DNA of 64,000 bases from Phymorhynchus buccinoides (taxonomy: Eukaryota; Mollusca; Gastropoda; Neogastropoda; Raphitomidae), in the NCBI GenBank assembly GCA_017654935.2, contig CM065689.1:59464617-59528616 (forward strand), in the 5' to 3' direction. The notes beneath the pieces are model-generated. The model was given only the letters and a program-made list of their open reading frames with translations, was not told the origin of the DNA and ran no database searches. Below are positions 1 to 55,427 of the stretch, in pieces; within the stretch, counting starts at the first letter, position 1; each line of letters begins with the position of its first letter. Position numbers and translations under genes: made by a program.

Positions 1-26
1 AGAGAATGATAGAGGTAATGCGTGTG

Positions 27-30
<4 letters not shown>

Positions 31-98
<68 letters not shown>

Positions 99-127
99 AA
101 GAGAGAGAGACAGAGACATACATAAAC

Positions 128-208
<81 letters not shown>
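31..208. repeat. (GA)n microsatellite
   Basis: Two long GA runs (about 31-110 and 130-206) are separated by a short interruption containing a G run. It is simple sequence. The Arg-Glu open frame across it is an artefact of the dinucleotide. Confidence 0.97.
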
Positions 209-357
209 TCCTCGCGTGTTGCTAGAGCACAGCCTCTGAATGGAGGGACCTCCAGGACCCTCGCGTGTTGCTACAGCACAGCCTCTGAATGGAGGGACCT
301 CCAGGACCCTCACGTGTTGCTACAGCACAGCCTCTGAACGGAGGGACCTCCAGGAAC
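208..357. repeat. 49-bp minisatellite before GPCR exon
   Basis: Three near-identical copies of a 49-bp unit, each with the text cctcgcgtgttgct (about 210, 259 and 308). The array ends about 50 bp before the acceptor of the first recognisable GPCR exon, so it lies in the intron upstream of it. Confidence 0.9.
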
Positions 358-407
358 ATCACATGTATACCTTACAGTAAAATGTTCATTTTTCTTTCCC
401 ACTGCAG

Positions 408-566
408 CCTGGCCCTGTCGGACAGCGGCTACCTCCTGTTCCTGTTCAGCAGCAGGGTGTACAGCCTGGTGGCTCTGGTGGACGAGGTGCTGGGTCAGTA
501 CTGGAAGGCGCGCAGCCTGGTTCTGGTGGGGCTCTACACGGGATTCCTCAACGTGTCCCACCACTA
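408..566 (+). pseudogene. GPCR exon A (TM2-TM3), interrupted
   Basis: A pyrimidine-rich acceptor ends in cactgcag at 407. The exon then reads C + LALSDSGYLLFLF, the TM2 (N)LA-x-SD signature of rhodopsin-family receptors if the previous exon supplies AA. It continues through a loop to LVGLYTGFLNVSHH, the start of TM3, and then meets TAA at 565-567. About 20 residues expected here (rest of TM3 and the E/DRY region) are missing, but the downstream array carries PLKSKRLISA followed by a good donor (gtgagg). That looks like the true end of this exon (ICL2), and its phase fits the next exon. Either the copy is a pseudogene or the assembly lost a segment at the edge of the array. The intact neighbouring exons favour caution. 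Confidence 0.6.
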
Positions 567-567
567 A

Positions 568-1080
568 GGCTGACCCCTGAAGTCAAGAGGCTCATCTCCA
601 GGAGTCCAGGTCACCACTGGGGTCAGACCCCTGAAGTCCAAGAGGCTCATCTGCAAGGTTCAGGAGTCCAGGTCACCACTAGGGCCAGACCCCTGAAGTC
701 CAAGAGGCTCATCTCGGCAAGGTGAGTGACAGGAGTCCAGGTCACCACTAGGGCCAGACCCCTGAAGTACAAGAGGCTCATCTCGGCAAGGTGAGGGAAA
801 GGAGTCCAGGTCACCACTGGGGCCAGACCCCTGAAGTACAAGAGGCTCATCTCGGCAAGGTGAGGGACAGGAACCCAGGTCACCACTAGGGCCAGACCCC
901 TGAAGTCCAAGAGGCTCATCTCGGCAAGGTGAGGGACAGGAATCCAGGTCACCACTAGGGCCAGACCCCTGAAGTCCAAGAGGCTCATCTTGGCAAGGTA
1001 AGGGACAGGAACCCAGGTCACCACTAGGGCCAGACCCCTGAAGTCCAAGAGGCTCATCTCGGCAAGGTGAGGGACAGGGG
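568..1080 (+). repeat. Minisatellite from GPCR exon A donor junction
   Basis: About seven copies of a 67-70 bp unit. Each contains cccctgaagtccaagaggct followed by catctcggcaag|gtgagg, an exon end (PLKSKRLISA, phase 2) joined to a splice donor. The last copy, with its donor after about 1068, is the best candidate for the functional exon end. The open minus-strand frames over this block are repeat artefacts. Confidence 0.85.
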
Positions 1081-1084
1081 TCTC

Positions 1085-2330
1085 CACACTGCATACGATT
1101 CGATCCCAGTGCGATGCAATTGTGACATTTGTGAGGCATGATTCTCTGTGAAATTCTGCTGTCTAAACGAATCTGTTGGAATCCTTCTATAGCGTTGTTC
1201 GTTTTATGTCATAGTCTCCCCAGTGCATGAACCCGGTGAACTGTCTGTGTTTTGTATCAGACATTTTAGTTAGTTCGTGTATCGGGGTGAGCAGTAGAAT
1301 TATTTTTAGACAAGTTTTTTTCCACGTCGGAATCGCGACTCACAGACATTGTCACAATCGGATCGCTTTGGGGTCCAATAGTATGCAGTGTGTCTGCATA
1401 GGGCCGATTGTTCGGTGTTAGGGCCATGTGGCCCATTTGAAGGCAGTGCCACTTAACCTTTATTTGTGTTTTATCATCCATGTAGAGCTGGACAGCAGAG
1501 TGTCTTCAGAGGACTAGAGTGACTTTATTGAGCGTATATATAATCTTTTGTGTCCCCTTTTCCAGTTTAATATGTGGCACAATATGTTAATATGTTTTGC
1601 TTTTCGTAAGCTTTCCATTGTTTACTGTCATATTTATCTGTTCCGTGTTTCTTTTTTTCTATGTAATTAAGCAATATGGTTTGTGTATTGTGCGTGTGTG
1701 TTTGCATTTTGTTTTTGTTAGATGGCTTGATGAAAAAAAGCATGTATGTTTGCTTAGTGAATGTCCATCTCTAAATAACATTTTGACTTGACTTATAGGT
1801 ACTCTACAGAGTACAACCCCCCCCCCCCCAATCTTCTTCTTTTTCTCCTTCTTCTGCGTTCCCAGGCCATATGGCCATAATGGGTGAGGTACGTACGTAT
1901 GTGTTCGGTTTTCAGTTTTCCCTGGTCTCCCCGCTGGATTGAAGTGAAGGAGTGAAGTAAAGATGGTGAAATGGCACTAAGAGGAAGACAAAGTAAAACT
2001 GCTGGACCGCACTGCTATCTAATCACCAAACAGGGGCGTTCCCGGCTATCTGGCGAGGTGGGAAATGGTGATTCGGTACCTACCCGGAGAATGGGCCAAT
2101 TATAAGTCAGAAAGATAGTAGATGACAGAAAGCAAAGGGATAAGGCAGTCAAAAAGAGTGACAGGTTAGAGGAAATTACAAGCATAGAACTTCCAGAAGG
2201 TGGGGGAGCTATTTGTACGAAAAATCCCCCAGTATCCCCAAGGGCAGATATTCTTGGAGTGTGCGAGGTCGTCCTGCTCCCCGTATGGAGGCGCGAGGCA
2301 TCCACCCACTGCCCTGTCCCCCTCAGTCAA
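1085..2330. repeat. GPCR intron A with a dispersed repeat
   Basis: No coding exon is seen. About 1836-2330 is a dispersed repeat (landmarks gcgttcccaggcca, gtctccccgctg, gaaagatagtagatgacag, cttccagaaggtgggg) also present at about 41450-41870 and, in part, at 18100-18400, 54200-54440 and 55440-56040. A second short match (gcgattcgat...tgacatttgtgaggcatga) links about 1090-1143 with 2528-2583. Confidence 0.75.
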
Positions 2331-2357
2331 GTGTTTCGGCTCTTAACTCCTTACACT

Positions 2358-2515
2358 CTAAAGGGCCAGATACACGTCAGCTAAAATCGTACGACTGTTT
2401 GATGCGACTCGATCATGTGGTCTCGAAGCGCAAATCAATTTTGTTCTTCGAGACCATGTGATCGAATCGCATCGTACAGCCGTACGATATTAGTTGACGT
2501 TTAGCTGGCCCTTTA
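2358..2515. mobile_element. Fold-back (hairpin) element
   Basis: An imperfect inverted repeat with arms of about 70 bp: taaagggccagatacacgtc...gtggtctcgaag on the left, and cttcgagaccatgtgatcg...tagctggccctttaa on the right, separated by about 15 bp. This is the layout of a fold-back MITE. No coding potential is present. Confidence 0.75.
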
Positions 2516-2779
2516 AGGGCCGGCTACACTGCATGCGATTCGATTCACTACGATCCCATTTTGACATTTGTGAGGCATGACTGACGACGAAGGAAAGATT
2601 ACATTCCGAAGGCATTTATTGTCCAAGCATTCGGTGAATCTTCAAAGCTCATATCATCCGGCCAGTGTCCCGAGATTTAGGCCCACTGTCAATGATTTAG
2701 GCCTAAACATTTTGACATGTTAACCTCCTTGGTGGGGTGAGCGTGATATGACCAACAATAACTTTGATCCTTTCCACAG

Positions 2780-3077
2780 AAGCACAGCCGTAGTCATCGT
2801 CATCGTCTTCTTCATCTGCCTCATCTGCTGCGGACTGGCCTGCTCCAAGTATGACGTCATTGCATACGTCAACCCGGCGAGCAACGTCACCAACTACCGC
2901 GCCACGCTCACGCCCTTCTACCGACGTCACCATGACGTCATTGACGGGCTGTACCAGTACTTCATGAACGGAGCGGTGCCCACGGTCTCCCTGTTGGGTG
3001 TCATGGCGGCTACCTCCACCATCGCCTTCTACATGAGGCGAAGCATCAGCTGGAGGAAGCAGGTGGCCTCCCATACT
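2780..3077 (+). CDS. GPCR exon B (TM4-ECL2-TM5)
   Basis: The acceptor is tttccacag (ending 2779) and the donor is ACT|gtacgt after 3077; the length is 298 nt (1 + 99 codons), and the phase matches a preceding exon ending in AG. The translation begins STAVVIVIVFFICLICCG (TM4). It continues through a long extracellular loop with an NVT glycosylation sequon, then AVPTVSLLGVMAATSTIAFY (TM5) and a basic start of ICL3 (RRSISWRKQV). Lophotrochozoan chemosensory or FMRFamide-receptor-like class A receptors are the closest match I can suggest; the ligand is unknown. The exon's last codons and donor are repeated over 40 times downstream. Confidence 0.85.
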
Positions 3078-4833
3078 GTACGTATAGAACATAGAGGAAG
3101 CAGGTGGCCTCCCATACTGTACGCATAGAACATAGAGGAAGCAGGTGGCCTTCCATACTGTACGCATAGAACATAGAGGAAGCAGGTGGCCTCCCATACT
3201 GTACATATAGAACATAGAGGAAGCAGGTGGCCTCCCATACTGTACGTATAGAACATAGAGGAAGCAGGTGGCCTCCCATACTGTACGTATAGAACATAGA
3301 GGAAGCAGGTGGCCTCCCATACTGTACGTATAGAACATAGAGGAAGCAGGTGGCCTCCCATACTGTACGCATAGAACATAGAGGAAGCAGGTGGCCTTCC
3401 ATACTGTACGCATAGAACATAGAGGAAGCAGGTGGCCTCCCATACTGTACATATAGAACATAGAGGAAGCAGGTGGCCTCCCATACTGTACGTATAGAAC
3501 ATAGAGGAAGCAGGTGGCCTCCCATACTGTACGTATAGAACATAGAGGAAGCAGGTGGCCTCCCATACTGTACGCATAGAACATAGAGGAAGCAGGTGGC
3601 CTCCCATACTGTACGCATAGAACATAGAGGAAGCAGGTGGCCTCCCATACTGTACATATAGAACATAGAGGAAGCAGGTGGCCTCCCATACTGTACGTAT
3701 AGAACATAGAGGAAGCAGGTGGCCTCCCATACTGTACGTATAGAACATAGAGGAAGCAGGTGGCCTCCCATACTGTACATATAGAATATAGAGGAAGCAG
3801 GTGGCCTCCCATACTGTACATATAGAACATAGAGGAAGCAGGTGGCCTCCAATACTGTACGCATAGAGCATAGAGGAAGCAGGTGGCCTCCCATACTGTA
3901 CATATACAACATAGAGGAAGCAGGTGGCCTCCCATACTGTACATATAGAACATAGAGGAAGCAGGTGGCCTCCCATACTGTACGCATAGAGCATAGAGGA
4001 AGCAGGTGGCCTCCCATACTGTACATATAGAACATAGAGGAAGCAGGTGGCCTCCCATACTGTACGCATAGAATATAGAACATAGAGGAAGCAGGTGGCC
4101 TCCCATACTGTACATATAGAACATAGAGGAAGCAGGTGGCCTCCCATACTGTACGCATAGAACATAGAGGAAGCAGGTGGCCTCCCATACTGTACATATA
4201 GAACATAAAGGAAACAGGTGGCCTCCCATACTGTACATATAGAACATAGAGGAAGCAGGTGGCCTCCCATACTGTACGCATAGAATATAGAACATAGAGG
4301 AAGCAGGTGGCCTCCCATACTGTACATATAGAACATAGAGGAAGCAGGTGGCCTCCCATACTGTACATATAGAACATAAAGGAAGCAGGTGGCCTCCCAT
4401 ACTGTACGCATAGAACATAGAGGAAGCAGGTGGCCTCCCATACTGTACATATAGAACATAAAGGAAACAGGTGGCCTCCCATACTGTACATATAGAACAT
4501 AGAGGAAGCAGGTGGCCTCCCATACTGTACGCATAGAATATAGAACATAGAGGAAGCAGGTGGCCTCCCATACTGTACATATAGAACATAGAGGAAGCAG
4601 GTGGCCTCCCATACTGTACATATAGAACATAAAGGAAGCAGGTGGCCTCCCATACTGTACGCATAGAACATAGAGGAAGCAGGTGGCCTCCCATACTGTA
4701 CATATAGAACATAAAGGAAACAGGTGGCCTCCCATACTGTACATATAGAACATAAAGGAAGCAGGTGGCCTCCCATACTGTACGCATAGAACATAGAGGA
4801 AGCAGGTGGCCTCCCATACTGTACGTATACATG
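3055..4833 (+). repeat. 41-bp minisatellite from GPCR exon B donor
   Basis: About 43 copies of a 41-bp unit containing gaagcaggtggcctcccata followed by ct|gtacgtat and agaacatagag: the last 8 codons of exon B (RKQVASHT) plus the splice donor and 5' intron. Variants carry gtacat or gtacgc after the junction, and a few copies have an extra aatatag insert. Because the unit contains no stop in any minus frame, ORFs of up to 729 codons arise by chance. Confidence 0.95.
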
Positions 4834-4865
4834 GAACATAGTGGAAGCTGCTTCGCTTCTGTTAA

Positions 4866-4957
4866 ATAAAATTCCCCATCCGAAGGACTCAACGTTCAGT
4901 TCGATTTTCCCGTCAAAGTAGAAAGAAAGGGCGAGGTTGGGATTCGAATCTGGTTAC
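4866..4957 (-). mobile_element. SINE fragment (inverted)
   Basis: The segment attccccatccgaaggactc...gttcagttcgattttcc...gggattcgaatc is the reverse complement of the body and B-box region of the tRNA-derived SINE seen at about 21225 and 23255. It is truncated and lies in the GPCR intron. Confidence 0.7.
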
Positions 4958-5092
4958 TCATGAATTGAAATTGGCAGGCGAACTTTCCTTCCTTGTTGTA
5001 GGGTATAGCAAAACTGTGCCTTTATGTCACTTTGTGCCTTTGCCCGTCTGTCTGCCAGTGAACAAAGAAGAATTATTACAGATGGGTAATGT

Positions 5093-5252
5093 TACAGTCA
5101 AACCCTGCTTAACGGGCACTTCAGTATTGCAGACAGATTTGCTCTGTCTCGTCCGTATTGATTTAGGCTTTTACTAAAAGGGCCCCCACCGCCTGGCAGT
5201 TAGGGCCAGTCTGCTGGGTGGCTGGAACAGTGAGGTTCCACTGTCACGGGTG
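5093..5252. mobile_element. Old pogo/Tigger-like MITE, degenerate
   Basis: The left edge is ta-cagtcaaaccctgcttaac and the right edge is gaggttccactgt, resembling the CAGTGAAACC-type ends of the better-preserved elements at 11770, 23596 and 46877. The ends match only partly, so the call is tentative. A similar degenerate copy lies at about 51587-51781. Confidence 0.4.
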
Positions 5253-5545
5253 AAAGGAAAACATGACCTCCATCCTGACATGACACGCTTTAGTGTTCTC
5301 TGAATCTTCCCAATCTTGAAGAGGTGACCGTATTAAAAATAATGTTCAATGTGTGTGTGTGTTTATTCAGGATGGGTGGGGACAGTATTAAATTGCATGT
5401 CTGTCACCTCTTGTTTTAATCTGCCGTCAGTTTTGACAGAAAGGTTTTATTTAATAAGATCCTGGATCCGGATGACGAGATGGCCAATTCTGGACTCATC
5501 CTTTTTTTACAATCCTGATTTCAGGAGCATGCCTGAACTACTTTG
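5225..5545. repeat. Dispersed repeat copy 1
   Basis: Shares blocks with about 42960-43246 (tgttctctgaatcttcccaa; ttttaatctgcc-tcagtttt; caatcctgatttcaggag). This copy is uninterrupted through ttcaggagcatgcctga, whereas the other is split there by a MITE. Confidence 0.75.
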
Positions 5546-5887
5546 AGCCATGGACTGTATACCATATTATTTCCATCTTGCAGGCTAACAACACACGGCG
5601 CTCCATACCTACAACCTCTGCATCGTCAGCCATGGACTGTATGCCATATTATTTCCATCTTGCAGGCTGACAACACACGGCACTCTATGCCTACAACCTC
5701 TGCATCGTCAGCCATGGACTGTATACCATATTATTTCCATCTTGCAGGGTAACTCCATGCCTACAACCTCTGCATCGTCAGCCGTGGACTGTATACCATA
5801 TTATTTCCATCTTGCAGGGTAACTCCATGCCCACAACCTCTGCATCGTCAACCATGGACTGTATGCCATATTATTTCCATCTTGCAG
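5546..5887 (+). repeat. Minisatellite from GPCR exon C acceptor
   Basis: Five copies of a 60-70 bp unit containing the tract ccatattatttccatcttgcag, the acceptor, and the first codons of exon C (ctccatgcctacaacctctgc), ending in the true acceptor at 5887. Upstream copies carry mutated junctions (aggctaacaacacacgg, agggtaactcc). Confidence 0.85.
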
Positions 5888-6424
5888 GCTAACACACGGC
5901 GCTCCATGCCTACAACCTCTGCATTGTCAGCCGCGGAGCGCCGTGAGCTGGCGGTGACCCGCATGCTGGTGATGGTGTGTGTGGTGTTCACGCTCTGCAC
6001 ACTCCCCGCCGTCACCCAGGCCTTTCTGCGGAACCTGGTCTCTGGATTCCTCCCTAGCGGCCGTTACAGTAACACCTTCTACGTCAGCAACTGCCTGATG
6101 CATCTCCTGTCGTCCATCAACTGCTCCATCAACTTCACCATCTACTTCTTCATGGGCTCCCGGTTCAGGGCTACATTGAGGCACATGTTCGCCGCTTGGT
6201 GCTGCTGTCGCTACTGTTGCGGAAAGAGTCGTAGAAATGACAACCCGCTGGTGTCCGCTTCTTCCAGCGCTAGAGGGGTTGAGGGCTCGTCCATGGACAA
6301 TTCTGCTGGTGGTGGTGAGGGGAGAGAGGATGGGGATGGTGGGAGTAATATTAATACCAAGGTCAGTACGCTCAGTCTGGCTTCGTCTAGTGGCGGGGGC
6401 AGCGTCATGATGCCGGTCGGATGA
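5888..6424 (+). CDS. GPCR exon C (TM6-TM7-C-tail)
   Basis: The acceptor is ttccatcttgcag at 5887, phase 0, with 179 codons including the TGA at 6422-6424. The sequence opens with the end of ICL3 (ANTRRSMPTTSALSAAERRE). TM6 follows (MLVMVCVVFTLCTLPAV, with LCTLP in place of the usual CWxP), then TM7 with NFTIYFF in place of NPxxY, then SRFR and a Cys cluster (CCCRYCC) that could be palmitoylated. The cytoplasmic tail is rich in Ser and Gly. The TM7 variant is frequent in invertebrate peptide or chemosensory-like receptors. The ligand cannot be inferred. Confidence 0.85.
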   Translation, partial: ANTRRSMPTTSALSAAERRELAVTRMLVMVCVVFTLCTLPAVTQAFLRNLVSGFLPSGRYSNTFYVSNCLMHLLSSINCSINFTIYFFMGSRFRATLRHMFAAWCCCRYCCGKSRRNDNPLVSASSSARGVEGSSMDNSAGGGEGREDGDGGSNINTKVSTLSLASSSGGGSVMMPVG

Positions 6425-7000
6425 AAGACAAAAAGAAAAAGAAAAGATTCTGACGCTGACTGCCAGATAGCAGAGGGAGCAGCTGCTATTCCAGCACACG
6501 GGCTGGTTTTTTTGTTTTTGTTTTTAACCTTCCACTGTCCCCGCCTTTCTTTTCATTTTCTTTTTTAATGATTTGTTTTTTGTTTTGAGGTGGCTCATCT
6601 TTTTTTCCCCTCATATTCTCTCTCTCTCCCCCCCTCCCTCTCTCTCTCTCCCTTACATTTGTATGTGTGTGAACGACTTCAATGGACATTATTTTGTGGC
6701 GAACGTTTAGTGTTATTTTTTATACAAAAATGTCAGGGTTTCTGTCTGACCTAGTGTGTGGTGTATTGACTCATTCATTCCGTGTGGTGTGCTGTTTATG
6801 AATGTGAATACGTGTGTCGACGTGTTCCGAGTAAGTAGGACAATATGTACCGACAAAGACCAAAAAATTGTATACTTTAAATACATACTGCTCGTCCTTC
6901 CATTTTTACCCCCCTTGTCCCGAAAATCGAAAATGACATGGACATGGCCAAGTAGGGAAGGAAATAAAACAAACAAGGGAAAAAAACCCACTCATAACAA
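6425..7000 (+). other. GPCR 3' untranslated region
   Basis: A non-coding, T- and CT-rich stretch follows the stop. A canonical AATAAA at 6963-6968 is a plausible polyadenylation signal. LIG4 transcription converges on this gene from the right. Confidence 0.45.
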
Positions 7001-7142
7001 CAACAAGGAAAAAAGAAAGAATCCTATACGAATCCAGAATCTCCTCAATCAGAGGATCCCCCCGGTGTCGACCCTTATAGTGAAAAAAACACTACAAGGG
7101 AGACTAGAAGGACTCTAAGTGAAGAGATAGCTGATGTAGGGA

Positions 7143-7145
7143 CGT

Positions 7146-7181
<36 letters not shown>
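7143..7181. repeat. (GT)n microsatellite
   Basis: An uninterrupted GT run between the converging GPCR and LIG4 genes. Confidence 0.95.
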
Positions 7182-7182
<1 letters not shown>

Positions 7183-7267
7183 GCACACGGGCTGTTTATA
7201 GTGGAGATGCCTTGCCCTAGATCACACTCACACAAACACTGCTTGCATGCATCAATACAAATCATTC

Positions 7268-7273
7268 TTTATT
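7268..7273 (-). promoter_or_regulatory. Candidate LIG4 polyadenylation signal
   Basis: tttatt on the plus strand reads AATAAA on the minus strand, about 1.5 kb downstream of the LIG4 stop. No other canonical hexamer was noticed closer to the stop. The actual cleavage site is not established. Confidence 0.35.
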
Positions 7274-7707
7274 CAAAATGTACATTTGATATCATGTATG
7301 CATAATATTCTATTCAAAAATATCAGACCAGTGATATTTCCCTACAAAACTATGTGTTATAACTTTATTCAGTGAAGGTTTGCAATGATGAAAAAATAAC
7401 ACATCATGTCAAATCAAACTGTCCATCACAATGTTTTACACACACACCACACGTGTGCGCATGTGCGCACACGCACGCCAACATACACTTACAGATTATG
7501 ACACATGGAAAACCAAGTTTTGATCGTTAACTTACTCCCCTTTAAAATAGTCACAAGTCACAGTGCAGAAACTTGCCACAAAAACAGCATAACCTCATTA
7601 ATTCCAAAACATAGAGACAGACAAACGCACAGCCCTCGTTCCTATCCCAATGTACTCCTATTCTGAAGTCTGACAGAACTGCACAAAAACAAATGATGCC
7701 CTCAAAA

Positions 7708-7927
7708 CACCATGGCTGAAGTTCCATCCAGCACAGACATCAAGTTTGGTTGTCTGGTTGTTGTTCTCTGGCACTTCAGAACACCATGGCTGAAGTTCCA
7801 TCCAGCACAGACATCAAGTTTGGTTGTCTGGTTGCTGTTCTCTGGCACTTCAGAACACCATGGCTGAAGTTCCATCCAGCACAGACATCAAGTTTGGCTG
7901 TCTGGTTGTTGTTCTCTGGCACTTCTT
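7708..7927. repeat. 74-bp minisatellite (LIG4 3' region)
   Basis: Three copies of a 74-bp unit (landmark caccatggctgaagttcc at about 7709, 7783 and 7857), downstream of the LIG4 stop and probably in its 3' UTR. The small open frames starting here are repeat artefacts. Confidence 0.9.
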
Positions 7928-7989
7928 TCTTTGTGCGCTACAAACAGCAGCGGCCAAATGTCAATGTCAAACGACATTCTTGCTTTGGC

Positions 7990-8213
7990 TTAACCCCCTG
8001 ACTGCCACCAATGTATTACGTACTGACCTGACATCACTGATGATGTCATCAGATGAAGAGGAATAACCCTGACATGCTGGTTTTTGCTCTTAACATAATC
8101 AAGAGTCATATCCCCAGATAATGTTCTCAGATTGGCTCTATCAGTTGTCTTTTTCATGTCACGATTTGCCCAATGCTTTTTTCTTTTAATGTTCTCTGGC
8201 AGTCAAGGGTTAA
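7990..8213. mobile_element. piggyBac-like MITE
   Basis: TTAA is at both ends, followed by inverted ends CCCCCTGACTGCCA (left) and, read inward on the other strand, CCCTTGACTGCCA (right). Length 224 bp with no coding capacity. Related elements lie at 26048-26293 and 46266-46489. Confidence 0.75.
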
Positions 8214-8504
8214 GGCTGTGTCAGACCAATTAACATAGTCTAGAACACCAAGGCTACATCAAAATGTTGTGCTCTGCATAGTTATGCGGGGATTGTCTTT
8301 AGCCATGACAAGCTCCTAGCATAACATTGTCAATTTCCACCATCCCCTGAAGACGGAGTGTGGCTGCCCATGTGGCGGGGTAATGAAAAATGGTCACACA
8401 CACGTAATGTTCTCATCCGTAGCTGATGCACTTGTACCATAGTGTTCAAGTGCTTCCGCTGTTGGGATGATCCCAGGAGTCTTTTAGCCAGGGTAAGCCA
8501 ACAA

Positions 8505-8788
8505 CAACAAACGATATTCACAGTAGGGGTCAAAGTTCACAGGTCAAACGATATTCGCAGTAGGGGTCAAAGTTCACAGGTCAAATGATATTCGCAATAG
8601 GGGTCAAATTTCAAAGGTCAAACGATAGTCACAGTAAGGGTCAAAGTTCACAGGTCAAATGATAGTCACAGTGGGGGTCAAAGTTCACAGGTCAAAGGAT
8701 ATTCAGAGCAGGGGTCACAGGTCAAACAATATGCAGAGTAAGGGTCACAGGTTACAGGTTAAACGATATGCAGCGTAGGGGTCACAGG
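8505..8788. repeat. ~36-bp minisatellite at the LIG4 stop
   Basis: About eight degenerating copies of a unit containing gtcaaacgatattcgcagta and ggggtcaaagttcacag. The array abuts the LIG4 stop codon; its ggtcacaggtc motif continues into the final codons (Asp-Leu-stop), so it appears to have grown from the gene's 3' end. Confidence 0.85.
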
Positions 8789-53183
<44,395 letters not shown>

Positions 53184-53560
53184 TGCTGACCCTTTCTCTA
53201 AAATAGCAAAAATGGTCTTTGAAGTAAGCTTTAGTATAAAGGTTTGCTTTTCCTTCAAAAATGTTTGTGTATTAAGACTGAAACAAGAGGCTTGACAGGA
53301 AGTTGACTGGCCAGCTTCCGGTAAATAAGAGTTACTTCCTGTTTCCTTTCATTTTCTACATGTGGCTTCAGTGTCAAAGCACTGATTTATTGATCTTGAT
53401 ACGGAGACGCTGGCAATATAACTCTAGGTTATAGCATCATCAGGGGCAAAGGGTAAGTCATGTGTTAAAGGACCATACAATGTGTGATACATTGATTGTT
53501 GCATATCCAGAGAGTGGTCAGCAAGGCCAAGGCTAATCAAATGTTGGGAATGATAAAGCG
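53184..53560 (-). promoter_or_regulatory. LIG4: LIG4 5' flank (putative)
   Basis: The region upstream of the LIG4 start holds the 5' UTR and probably the promoter. No TATA box or CpG-rich block stands out to me. The nearest gene on the other side is TGS1, about 4.7 kb away, divergently oriented. Confidence 0.3.
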
Positions 53561-53576
53561 TAGTTTTTCATTTATT

Positions 53577-54045
53577 ATTACTAGCGCAACGCCCCGTACT
53601 GGCAATGCACCATACTGGTAACACCTAGTAACGGTAAGGGCAAGTACTGGTAACGCTGAGTACAGCAAATTTGAAGCGATTCGGTTAAGAAACGGCGGAG
53701 TTATAAGGCCCCGTTTCCCGTTGGCGCTACTCTGAGAGTGACGCGTTCTCCCGATTGTCTTCCAATTTGCTGCTAGGCGTTGCCTGGGCCATAGCAAGCC
53801 TGACAGCAAATTTGAATCAATTCGGTTAAGAAACGGCGGAGTTATGCGTGAAAAGGTGAAGCGGCGTAGCGCAAATGACACAGCCGCCTCAGTTGCCGTT
53901 GCCATCGCCGCATTAGGGCTCACAGCAAATTTGAAGCGATTCGGTCGAAAAACGGCGGAGTTATAAGGCCCGTTTCGTGTTTCAGACAGACACACACACA
54001 CACAGACAGACACACACACACACACGGACAGTTGGCTTTTTACTA
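53577..54045. repeat. Dispersed repeat with (CA)n, copy 1
   Basis: Contains tactagcgcaacgccccgta, two to three copies of the block gcaaatttgaagcgattcgg + ttaagaaacggcggagttat, and an end gacacacacacac...cggacagttggctttttact. The same block and end occur at 56505-56890. Confidence 0.8.
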
Positions 54046-54199
54046 TATGAATGATGATGATGATTTCGACTTTGACCTCGCCCGCGCAGAGAGAGAGAGA
54101 GTAGTACTTCTTCTTCGTCTTCTAAGTTCTTGTTCTTGGGTCGTTCAGGCATGTTTCTGTCAATTAGGAATGTAGATCTATGCATCATGCTGCTGTTAT

Positions 54200-54440
54200 G
54201 CGCCTAAGTAAGAATAATTAGGCCCAGCATGTCTGACTTCGGGTAAGGGAAATCTTTTTGAAAGTATTTCTTGAAAAAAGGCAGGAGAATTTCTGTCAAT
54301 TACGAACATAGATGCATCATGCTGCTGTTATGCACCTAAGTAAGAATAATTAGGCCCAGCATGTCTGACTTTGGCTAGAGGAAATCTTTTTGAAAGTATT
54401 TCTTGGTTTTGTTGTGTCTCTTGTAAATAACATAACGTCA
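54200..54440. repeat. Dispersed repeat fragments
   Basis: Two tandem partial copies with landmarks catcatgctgctgttatgc, gcctaagtaagaataattag, gcccagcatgtctgacttcg, gaaatctttttgaaagtatt. Same family as 18055 and 55440. Confidence 0.75.
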
Positions 54441-54864
54441 CTTTACACCTGTTGTGTGCTTGTTTGTTTGTTGTATAAACACAACACGTTATGCACAAAA
54501 GTGTTATCATTGTGATGTCATGTCATAATTGCAATCAATTGCTTGATTCGGTTTTGTTTATCAGTTTTATAAACGAAGGTGTTGTTCATTTCCTGTACCT
54601 CTATATTGCGTGTGAAATTAGCAATGGTCGTTTTGCATCAATGCATGCCCCAATAACGGGTTAATAAAATAAATAATTATTTTAGTTCTAGTCTGGAAGA
54701 GGGAGAGGCAGGAGAGAGAGAGAGAGTTGAATTGAATGGATTTTATTTATAGGGGGTAATAGAATAAGCAAATATTAATATAATGCTTGTTTACATCCAG
54801 CGAAAAAAGCATGCAAAACAGTCATACATAGTAACATAATAAAATCAAACCTAATCGTATCATG

Positions 54865-54975
<111 letters not shown>

Positions 54976-55339
54976 CACACAAAAAAAAGCATGTTTTGCT
55001 TATACAATGTTCCCATCTGGAAATAAAATTTTGACTTGACTTGACTTGACTTGACACGCACACACACGTGCACGCGCGCGCAAACACTGCCACGAACACA
55101 TTTCACAACACATCCACTATGTAGTGTAAACAGCACAGCTGTATTATAACGCGCGAGCAGCAACGCGAGGCCAAGTTATATTAGTAAGGGTAAAGAAGCA
55201 GTGACAGATCTTTCCTTTGACCTTCTTTGAGCCAGTCTCAAACACACGAAAGTGAAACTTTCGGTTTTACATTTCCAAGAAGAAGGCAGCATTTCACCTT
55301 CCAAGAAAATGGATCACAAACGTGTAAGGTCTTTCATTT

Positions 55340-55374
55340 CAGGGGGGGGGGGGGGGGGTCACTTTGACCTCGCG

Positions 55375-55427
<53 letters not shown>

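Noticed and set aside
2703..4892. Long minus-strand ORFs (up to 729 codons) over the 41-bp array
   Set aside because: They exist because the 41-bp unit has no stop in any minus frame. The translation is just the unit repeated, and the array derives from the GPCR exon on the opposite strand.
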